Shown here: in pieces, positions 1 through 5,076 of the stretch | How positions within the stretch are numbered: position 1 is the first letter of the stretch | How the letters are laid out: every line of letters begins with the position of its first letter | Origin: UBA2040 sp047637535 | GTDB lineage: Bacteria; Bacteroidota; Bacteroidia; Flavobacteriales_D; Crocinitomicaceae | DNA length: 10,961 bases | Direction: 5' to 3' | Assembly (NCBI GenBank): GCA_047637535.1 | Contig: JBLIKY010000068.1 | Location: forward strand, 1 to 10,961 | Program-made: the position numbers and the translations under genes | The notes under the pieces: model-generated | What the model saw: only the letters and a program-made list of their open reading frames with translations | Told to the model about the DNA's origin: nothing | Databases searched by the model: none

Positions 1-34
1 ACCAACGGTTTACAATTTTATTTCTTTCGTTAGA

Positions 35-703
35 TTAACTCAAAGTAAAGTTAATCGGCAAACGACATCTAGTACGTGCTTTACGTCCGGCTGCTTCACC
101 TGGAGTCCATCTAGGCATGCCGCGTAGCAAACGTTTCGCTTCTCTGTCTAAATCTTGAGATACTCCACGTTCGATTTTGATGTTCGAGATCGAACCGTCA
201 TTCTCAACAACAAACGAAAGATAAACTTTCCCTTGTTCGCCCATCTCAATAGATGTTTGTGGGTATTTTACGTTTGTTGCGATCCATTTTTGAAGTTCTG
301 CTGGTCCACCAGGGAATTGCGCTTCAACATCTGGAAACTCAATGATTTCTTGTTTAACCTCAACTTTAGTATCTGGACCTTTAGGAAGATCTGGTGGAGC
401 AATCGCAATGATCGTCTCAGGTTCTTTGTCCGTATTTTCCTTCGTTATAATTTCTTCTTGTGGTGGTGGTGGTGCATCAACTTGCGGAGGAGTTGGTGGC
501 GGAGGAGTTTCCTCTGCTTTTTGCTCCTGTGCATATTGAATGGATTGATCCTTCTTATCACCTCTATCTATTCCTTCTCTTTCAATCGCTGAAGTATATG
601 AAAAAGAAGCAAGTACTAAACTTCCAATAAACAAAGCTCCAATCGCTACGAATGGTCCTCTTAATTTATCAATACTAGCACTTTCACTTTTCTTTGGTTC
701 CAT
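35..703 (-). CDS. Energy transducer TonB (222 aa)
   Basis: TonB-type protein that carries proton-motive-force energy from an inner-membrane ExbB/ExbD motor to TonB-dependent outer-membrane receptors. Visible domains: a short cytoplasmic N-terminus, one membrane segment at about residues 17-36, a proline-rich periplasmic spacer (PPPPTPP at 67-73, PPPP at 78-81, then Glu/Lys-rich), and a C-terminal TonB domain from about 129 to 222. That domain has the Bacteroidota-style FPGG start (130-133), the KYP motif (146-148) and a G-x-V-x-x-x-F-x-V strand at 158-166. Length is normal for a short Bacteroidota TonB. It is third in a minus-strand run after gcvH and a VanZ-like gene, 61 bp from the latter, so it may share their transcript. 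No exbB or exbD is present here. The family call is secure; which receptors it serves cannot be told. Confidence 0.93.
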   Translation of the reverse strand: MEPKKSESASIDKLRGPFVAIGALFIGSLVLASFSYTSAIEREGIDRGDKKDQSIQYAQEQKAEETPPPPTPPQVDAPPPPQEEIITKENTDKEPETIIAIAPPDLPKGPDTKVEVKQEIIEFPDVEAQFPGGPAELQKWIATNVKYPQTSIEMGEQGKVYLSFVVENDGSISNIKIERGVSQDLDREAKRLLRGMPRWTPGEAAGRKARTRCRLPINFTLS

Positions 704-764
704 GACTCAAATATTTTGAATGTAAATATAATAATTAATTATGCTGCAAAGAACGTTCCAAAAA

Positions 765-1136
765 TCAATATTCGTTTTTGTAAAGCATTCTAAATGTCCA
801 AACTCCTATAAATATACCGATTGTACCCGAAAACATCCAAAAGAGTTGCCATGTTCTTTCGTTAAAAAGTGCTAACGACAAAATCTCAATACCTGCCAAT
901 ACTAGGAAGGATAATATTATCGCTGCTGGAAAGGCTTGAACACGCAATCGTTTCTTGTTCATCTGACGCTTAAAACTCACTATACAGACGTGAGTCAAAA
1001 TCGCAAATGAAATTAAATATCGTAAACAGTATTTAAATTGATGGTCAAATCTTACTTCCGTCTGCCAGTCCTTGATTTCCACCAAGACAATGAAACAGAC
1101 CAATGTCCAAATTATTGCACCGAGATAATACCTCAA
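765..1136 (-). CDS. Small four-helix membrane protein, probable divergent VanZ family member (123 aa)
   Basis: Hydrophobic protein with four predicted membrane helices at about residues 5-20, 38-55, 69-90 and 98-117, joined by short basic loops. Length and topology fit VanZ-like proteins, whose general biochemical role is unclear; the founder gives low-level teicoplanin resistance. Remnants of the family pattern can be seen: D31/H32 before helix 2, a GIEI stretch at 82-85, R94, and a G-x-x-G-x-x-x-G run at 104-111. The acidic residue and Asn usually following the conserved Arg are not obvious, so this copy is degenerate or my alignment is imperfect. It starts 10 nt after the gcvH stop and precedes tonB. 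From memory the gcvH-VanZ-tonB order recurs in Bacteroidota, and this supports the call. Alternative: an unrelated small membrane protein. Confidence 0.55.
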   Translation of the reverse strand: MRYYLGAIIWTLVCFIVLVEIKDWQTEVRFDHQFKYCLRYLISFAILTHVCIVSFKRQMNKKRLRVQAFPAAIILSFLVLAGIEILSLALFNERTWQLFWMFSGTIGIFIGVWTFRMLYKNEY

Positions 1137-1146
1137 TTTTTATTTT

Positions 1147-1524
1147 TTATCCTACTAAGTCAGTGTATGCTGCGGCATCCATCAAGCCTTCAATTTGACT
1201 TGCGTCAGAAAACTTAATTTTAACCATCCACCCAGCACCGTATGGATCTGAATTGACTAACTCTGGTTCACTTTCCAAACCTTCGTTAAACTCAACAATC
1301 TCACCACTAATTGGCATAAATAAGTCAGAAACGGTTTTTACTGCTTCGATCGAACCAAATACTTCCTCTGTTTCAATGGTTTCGCCTTCAGTTTCGATTT
1401 CAACATATACGATATCACCTAATTCACCTTGTGCAAAATCAGTAATGCCAACAGTTGCTGTGTCGCCTTCAACAAGCACCCATTCGTGGTCTTTAGTGTA
1501 TTTTAAATTACTTGGAATATTCAT
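1147..1524 (-). CDS. gcvH: Glycine cleavage system H protein
   Basis: Lipoyl carrier of the glycine cleavage system. Its lipoyl-lysine arm takes the aminomethyl group from P protein (GcvP) to T protein (GcvT), and the arm is reoxidised by L protein; all of this is cytosolic. At 125 aa it has the normal length. It has the full H-protein pattern: YTKDHEW near the N-terminus (9-15), VGITDFAQ (25-32), LGDIVYVE (35-42), the lipoylation site G-S-I-E-A-V-K with K63, then a conserved SGEI (73-76), and N91-S-D-P-Y-G-A-G-W toward the end. The ATG at 1524 gives the canonical N-terminus and lies 18 nt after a TACATTTG promoter element. It is first in a run with the VanZ-like gene and tonB. No gcvT or gcvP is adjacent, as is common where the system is scattered. 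Confidence 0.97.
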   Translation of the reverse strand: MNIPSNLKYTKDHEWVLVEGDTATVGITDFAQGELGDIVYVEIETEGETIETEEVFGSIEAVKTVSDLFMPISGEIVEFNEGLESEPELVNSDPYGAGWMVKIKFSDASQIEGLMDAAAYTDLVG

Positions 1525-1542
1525 TTTTTTATTTTAGCTCAG

Positions 1543-1550
1543 CAAATGTA
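1543..1550 (-). promoter_or_regulatory. -7 promoter element for gcvH (TACATTTG)
   Basis: On the minus strand the sequence reads TACATTTG, a full match to the Bacteroidota primary-sigma -7 consensus TAnnTTTG. It lies 18 nt upstream of the gcvH ATG, giving a leader of roughly 10-15 nt. I see no TTG at the expected -33 position, so the promoter is called on the -7 element and its position alone. Confidence 0.6.
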
Positions 1551-1568
1551 AAACTTTCCATCTTTTAT

Positions 1569-1607
1569 AAGGTTAAAACTTTGGGTTTTTTATCACCAAA
1601 ATACCTT
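1569..1607. repeat. Nested inverted repeat between divergent gcvH and prfB
   Basis: Outer arms AAGGT (1569-1573) and ACCTT (1603-1607) enclose inner arms TTTGG (1580-1584) and CCAAA (1596-1600). Each pair is 5 bp and perfect, but the left and right spacers are unequal (6 and 2 nt). It lies just upstream of the gcvH -7 element and about 65 bp upstream of the prfB one, so it could be an operator for either. In AT-rich DNA it could also be chance. Confidence 0.3.
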
Positions 1608-1672
1608 TCTTTCAGTGTTGCTAACTCATTTATTTTACATTCACTATGCCTACGTACAGTTTGTTTTTTTCT

Positions 1673-1680
1673 TAATTTTG
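1673..1680 (+). promoter_or_regulatory. -7 promoter element for prfB (TAATTTTG), nearly abutting the start codon
   Basis: TAATTTTG fully matches TAnnTTTG and ends 6 nt before the prfB ATG at 1687. If transcription starts at the usual distance from this box, the mRNA begins at or within a few bases of the start codon. No clear -33 TTG lies 19-21 bp upstream; the only nearby TTTG (1660-1663) is too close. Confidence 0.55.
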
Positions 1681-1686
1681 TCGAGC

Positions 1687-2772
1687 ATGATAAATCAAGA
1701 GCAGATAAAAGGGATTAAAGAAAAAATAAGCGAACTCCACACTTACCTAAAAATCGATGAAAAAAGATTGCAGATAAGTGAGATGGAAATTAAAACGCAA
1801 GACCCTAGTTTTTGGGACGATCCTAAAAAAGCTGAAGACCACATGCGGAAAATAAGATCCGTTAAAATATGGGTCGATGATTTTGATTTTCTTAGTGCAG
1901 GTTACGACGATCTTGAAGTATTGTACGAGTTTGCTAAAGAAGACGCCGCAGAGGAAGAAGGTTTAGCAACACACTTTGATAAACTTGCGACGCGTTTGGA
2001 AGAACTCGAACTCAAAAACATGCTCTCAGATGAGGAAGATCAATTGAGCTGTGTACTTCAGATAACGGCAGGAGCCGGAGGAACAGAAAGTTGTGATTGG
2101 GCATCCATGTTGATGCGGATGTACTTGATGTGGGCTCAGAAAAATGGTTATAAAGTTAAAGAATTGAATTACCAAGGTGGCGATGTTGCTGGAATTAAAA
2201 CGGTAACTTTAGAAATAGAAGGCGATTACGGTTTTGGATACCTTAAAGGCGAAAATGGAGTGCATCGTTTGGTAAGAATTTCCCCTTTTGATAGCAATGC
2301 AAAAAGACACACGAGTTTCGTTTCGGTTTATGTCTATCCGCTAGTTGATGACACGATTGAAATCCACGTCAACCCGGCTGATGTTTCTTATGATACCTTT
2401 AGAGCAGGGGGAGCAGGTGGTCAAAACGTAAATAAGGTTGAGACTGCCGTGAGATTGCGTCACGAACCTACGGGAATCGTGATTGAAAATTCAGAATCTC
2501 GTTCGCAATTAGCCAACAAAGAAAAAGCAATGCAACTCTTGAAATCTCAATTATACGAATTGGCGTATAGAGAAAAAATGGAGAAAAGAAATGAAATTGA
2601 AGCGGGTAAGAAGAAGATAGAATGGGGTTCGCAAATTAGAAATTACGTCATGCACCCATATAAATTAGTTAAGGACGTTCGTACCGGCCACGAAACTGGA
2701 AATGTTGAAGCGGTTATGGATGGAGAATTGAATGAATTCTTAAGAAGTTACCTAATGACTTTCGGAAATTAA
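1687..2772 (+). CDS. prfB: Peptide chain release factor 2 (RF2), no programmed frameshift (361 aa)
   Basis: Class-I release factor that reads UGA and UAA stop codons and triggers peptidyl-tRNA hydrolysis on the ribosome. Visible: an N-terminal helical domain (about 1-110), the RF2-specific stop-recognition tripeptide SPF at 199-201 inside RLVRISPFDS, and the catalytic GGQ at 244-246 inside RAGGAGGQNVNKVE. RF1 would have PxT instead of SPF. Length matches the family. I use the ATG at 1687 because RF2 homology begins there; the open frame extends 24 codons further upstream, but that part is hydrophobic, unlike RF2, and overlaps the promoter. The in-frame UGA of the classical RF2 autoregulatory site, just after the (L)RxYL motif, is absent: codons 17-22 read L-H-T-Y-L-K without interruption. 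First gene of a run with the ArsC-family gene, 6 nt downstream, and the decarboxylase. Confidence 0.97.
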   Translation: MINQEQIKGIKEKISELHTYLKIDEKRLQISEMEIKTQDPSFWDDPKKAEDHMRKIRSVKIWVDDFDFLSAGYDDLEVLYEFAKEDAAEEEGLATHFDKLATRLEELELKNMLSDEEDQLSCVLQITAGAGGTESCDWASMLMRMYLMWAQKNGYKVKELNYQGGDVAGIKTVTLEIEGDYGFGYLKGENGVHRLVRISPFDSNAKRHTSFVSVYVYPLVDDTIEIHVNPADVSYDTFRAGGAGGQNVNKVETAVRLRHEPTGIVIENSESRSQLANKEKAMQLLKSQLYELAYREKMEKRNEIEAGKKKIEWGSQIRNYVMHPYKLVKDVRTGHETGNVEAVMDGELNEFLRSYLMTFGN

Positions 2773-2778
2773 GATAAT

Positions 2779-3132
2779 ATGAAAAAAGTGGTACAACTTT
2801 GGCACAATACGCGCTGCTCTAAAAGTCGTGACGCCAACAATTGGTTGATCGAAAACAAAATTGAGTTTGAGTTTGTCGATTACATGAAGACTCCCGTTTC
2901 GGAACCTCAATTAAAAGACCTTCTTCAAAAACTACAAATTGAACCAATTGACTTGGTCAGAAAGAAAGAAAAGCTTTTTGTGACTGAATTCAAGGATAAA
3001 AACTTAAATAACGATCAGCTTGTCTCAATCATGGTTAAAAATCCAAGTTTGATTGAACGACCTATTGTTGTGGTCGATGGTCTGGCTAAAATTGGCCGAC
3101 CGCTTGAAAATATTATTAATCTATTTGAATAA
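2779..3132 (+). CDS. ArsC-family arsenate reductase / thiol reductase-like protein (117 aa)
   Basis: Thioredoxin-fold protein of the ArsC/Spx/YffB family. Glutaredoxin-linked members reduce arsenate to arsenite; others have unknown substrates. Visible: HNTRCSKSR (9-17) with the catalytic Cys13, plus R61, R94 (ERP) and R107 (GRP). These match the three substrate-binding arginines of plasmid R773 ArsC (60, 94, 107) almost position for position, which favours real oxyanion reductase chemistry over a regulatory Spx role. It is shorter than R773 ArsC (141 aa) because the C-terminal extension is missing. It starts 6 nt after the prfB stop and ends 13 nt before the decarboxylase start, so it is probably co-transcribed with both. 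No arsR, arsB or acr3 is nearby, so an arsenic-resistance role is not supported by context. Family is sure; substrate is not. Confidence 0.85.
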   Translation: MKKVVQLWHNTRCSKSRDANNWLIENKIEFEFVDYMKTPVSEPQLKDLLQKLQIEPIDLVRKKEKLFVTEFKDKNLNNDQLVSIMVKNPSLIERPIVVVDGLAKIGRPLENIINLFE

Positions 3133-3145
3133 AAAATAAGGAACA

Positions 3146-4543
3146 ATGCGCACGAAATATATTGATCTGATCGAACAAACATTCGACTTCCCTCAAGACG
3201 AGTTTAACTTGTCTAACGATCGATTGTTGTTTCACGGTATAGACTTGATGGAGCTTATTGAAAAATATGGAACGCCACTAAAATTCAATTATTTACCCCA
3301 GATTTCAAATAACATTCAAAGAGCAAAGGGTTGGTTTAGAGAAGCCATGAATAATCTTGGTTACAACGGAAAGTACCATTATGCGTATTGTACCAAAAGC
3401 TCACATTTTTCCTATGTACTCGATGAGGTAATGAAGAACGATGTGCACATTGAGACTTCAAGCGCTTTTGATATTGATATCGTAAGAAATTTATACAATA
3501 ACGGAAAATTGAGTCCGGGTAAAACGGTCATTTGCAATGGATACAAGCCCAAGCAGTACATTGACAATGTAGCAAGTCTGATCAATGATCAAATATTAAA
3601 TGTAATACCTGTAGTAGATAATATTGAAGAGTTAAGTCAATTAATGGAGGCTACAGATGATAATGTTGACTTAAACATCGGAATTAGAATTGCGTCTGAG
3701 GAGGACCCGAAATTTGAGTTTTACACCTCTAGATTGGGTATCAGATACCGTGAAATTATCCCTTTTTATGAAAACTTCATCAAAGACAATCCAAGGGTGA
3801 AAATCAAAATGTTGCACTTCTTTATCAATACAGGGATTTCTGACAACGCTTATTTTTGGAATGAGTTAACCAAGTGTTTACAGGTTTACAGTCAATTGAA
3901 ACGAGTTTGTGAATCGCTAGACACATTAAATATAGGTGGCGGATTTCCGATTAAAAAATCGTTGGCTTTTAATTACGATTATGCCTATATGGTGCGAGAA
4001 GTATTGATGCAGATTAAGAAAATGTGTACCGATTCGAAAATTCCGGATCCGAATATATTTACGGAATTTGGTTCGTTCACTGTCGGTGAAAGTGGAGGTG
4101 CGATATTCAAAGTGCTGCACCAAAAACACCAAAATGATAGAGAAAAATGGAACATGATTGATTCTTCTTTCATGACCAATTTACCTGATACTTGGGCAAT
4201 CAATCAACGATTTATCTTGTTGCCAATCAATAAGTGGGACGCCAATTACGAAAGAGTCCTTTTAGGCGGATTGACTTGTGATTCGGATGACTACTATAAC
4301 TCTGAGCAGCATTCTAATGCTATTTATTTACCTCGTTTTGAAAAAGAAAATCCGCTTTATATTGGGTTTTTTAACACCGGTGCTTATCAAGAAACGATAG
4401 GGGGCTTTGGAGGATTAAAACATTGTTTGATCCCCGAACCAAAACACATAATTATACAGAAGAGTGACGAGGGTTTGGTTACTACAGAGGTATTCTCCGA
4501 AGAACAAACAGCTGCCGAATATTTGAAAATATTGGGTTATTGA
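3146..4543 (+). CDS. Arginine decarboxylase-like fold-III PLP decarboxylase (465 aa)
   Basis: Alanine-racemase-fold PLP decarboxylase, closest in my judgement to the short Bacteroidota relatives of biosynthetic arginine decarboxylase SpeA (arginine to agmatine, first step of a polyamine route). Visible: the likely PLP lysine K84 in YAYCTKSSH; LHFFINTG at 223-230 where relatives have HxHxGS; the phosphate-binding IGGG at 263-266; a TEFGS stretch (306-310) in place of EPGR/SESGR; the catalytic CDSDD at 378-382; and GAYQ at 412-415. At 465 aa it is much shorter than E. coli SpeA (about 658 aa). It is third in the prfB run, with AAGGA at 3138-3142 just before the start. No agmatinase gene is adjacent. 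Arginine is the best guess for the substrate; a related amino acid cannot be excluded. Confidence 0.8.
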   Translation: MRTKYIDLIEQTFDFPQDEFNLSNDRLLFHGIDLMELIEKYGTPLKFNYLPQISNNIQRAKGWFREAMNNLGYNGKYHYAYCTKSSHFSYVLDEVMKNDVHIETSSAFDIDIVRNLYNNGKLSPGKTVICNGYKPKQYIDNVASLINDQILNVIPVVDNIEELSQLMEATDDNVDLNIGIRIASEEDPKFEFYTSRLGIRYREIIPFYENFIKDNPRVKIKMLHFFINTGISDNAYFWNELTKCLQVYSQLKRVCESLDTLNIGGGFPIKKSLAFNYDYAYMVREVLMQIKKMCTDSKIPDPNIFTEFGSFTVGESGGAIFKVLHQKHQNDREKWNMIDSSFMTNLPDTWAINQRFILLPINKWDANYERVLLGGLTCDSDDYYNSEQHSNAIYLPRFEKENPLYIGFFNTGAYQETIGGFGGLKHCLIPEPKHIIIQKSDEGLVTTEVFSEEQTAAEYLKILGY

Positions 4544-4573
4544 TAAAATAAAAGTAAAATAAATCTTAATAAG

Positions 4574-4606
4574 TTGAGGGTTATCCAAATGAAAGGTTTA
4601 TTTTTG
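4574..4606 (+). promoter_or_regulatory. Promoter for the 122-aa hypothetical gene (TTG-N22-TATTTTTG)
   Basis: TATTTTTG (4599-4606) matches TAnnTTTG fully, with a TTG at 4574-4576 that can serve as -33 element at a spacing of 22, slightly long. It lies in the 110-bp gap after the decarboxylase gene and implies a leader of about 40 nt. It separates the hypothetical/desaturase pair from the prfB run. Confidence 0.55.
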
Positions 4607-4608
4607 CG

Positions 4609-4625
4609 CTCCCGAATACAGGGAG
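4609..4625 (+). other. Small hairpin at the 5' end of the hypothetical gene's leader
   Basis: CTCCC (4609-4613) and GGGAG (4621-4625) form a perfect GC-rich 5-bp stem around a 7-nt loop, beginning 3 nt after the -7 element. It would sit at the very 5' end of the transcript or overlap the start point. A run of five A follows rather than T, so it is not a terminator. Possible roles are mRNA protection or control of initiation. Confidence 0.4.
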
Positions 4626-4653
4626 AAAAACTGGGTTATTATACCTATTTCGA

Positions 4654-5022
4654 ATGGCAATAGAGAAAATTTATACAAGAGGAAAATCAAAGTTTAGTGA
4701 ACGCATCGAGATGTGGTGTGCTGAGAAGAATTTTGAATTTTCGTATTTAGACAAAGAAGACAAGAACATGGAAGAGCTTGACTCCTTGGTGATCTTTCAC
4801 GAAGATCATAATCTTGATTCAGTTGCATTGGAGCTTAGAGTTGTTTTTGAAAAGAAACTTAAGCCGATTCATAAAATTGATGTTAACGGAACAAAACAAG
4901 TGAGTATTTCTCATTTTGGACTTTGGGTTGAGCGTAACAATTGCAAAAACCTTCTTCTAGTTGGTACAGATACACTCATCGAAAGCGATAGTTTCGAGAC
5001 CTTGTTATCTAAAATGGCGTAA
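4654..5022 (+). CDS. Hypothetical protein, small alpha/beta fold (122 aa)
   Basis: I do not recognise this family. The protein has no signal peptide or membrane segment and is rich in acidic and basic residues. Its pattern suggests alternating strands and helices: strands near 4-8, 27-32, 44-48, 71-76 and 99-103 (LLLVG), with amphipathic helices near 13-24, 54-67 and 112-121. This would fit a small Rossmann-like or receiver-like cytosolic domain, but no catalytic motif stands out. The two Cys (22, 97) are not in a CxxC arrangement. Its own promoter lies upstream and the carotenoid desaturase starts 54 bp downstream on the same strand, so the two may be partly co-transcribed. The ATG at 4654 is the first in frame and I see no better start. 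Base composition resembles the neighbours. That it is a gene is likely; its function is unknown. Confidence 0.7.
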   Translation: MAIEKIYTRGKSKFSERIEMWCAEKNFEFSYLDKEDKNMEELDSLVIFHEDHNLDSVALELRVVFEKKLKPIHKIDVNGTKQVSISHFGLWVERNNCKNLLLVGTDTLIESDSFETLLSKMA

Positions 5023-5052
5023 GCCTTTACATCCATTTCTTGTTTATTACCG

Positions 5053-5060
5053 TAATTTAG
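5053..5060 (+). promoter_or_regulatory. Weak candidate -7 element for the carotenoid desaturase (TAATTTAG)
   Basis: TAATTTAG matches TAnnTTTG at all but one fixed position and ends 16 nt before the ATG at 5077. No -33 TTG is found at a suitable spacing. The gene may instead be read from the promoter at 4574-4606. Confidence 0.3.
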
Positions 5061-5076
5061 TGCAACAGTTAACGGT

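Noticed and set aside
1..34. Promoter for a gene beyond the left edge (minus-strand TAAAATTG)
   Set aside because: One mismatch to TAnnTTTG and the target gene is outside the window, so it cannot be supported.
461..474. TGG trinucleotide run inside tonB, possible slippage tract
   Set aside because: It is four Pro codons of the normal TonB proline spacer; too short to claim phase variation.
155..592. A 145-aa plus-strand open frame opposite tonB
   Set aside because: Trp/Phe-rich, low-complexity translation that mirrors the Pro/Lys-rich tonB codons; it is a shadow of a secure gene.
723..750. Possible tonB promoter on the minus strand (TTTG-N16-TATATTTA)
   Set aside because: The -7 element has a mismatch at its last base and the spacer is too short. 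A 12-bp palindrome at 731-742 is explained by pure AT sequence. tonB may be read from the gcvH promoter.
1525..1568. Glycine riboswitch upstream of gcvH
   Set aside because: The promoter element leaves a leader under 20 nt, far too short, and no conserved riboswitch core is visible.
1615..1686. 24-codon N-terminal extension of prfB from an upstream ATG
   Set aside because: Hydrophobic and unlike any RF2 N-terminus; it overlaps the promoter element at 1673-1680. RF2 similarity begins at 1687.
2779..3132. Arsenic-resistance locus
   Set aside because: Only one ArsC-family gene; no arsR, efflux pump or methylase on either side.
3926..4203. Minus-strand open frames opposite the decarboxylase gene
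   Set aside because: They overlap a well-supported enzyme frame and show no recognisable protein features.
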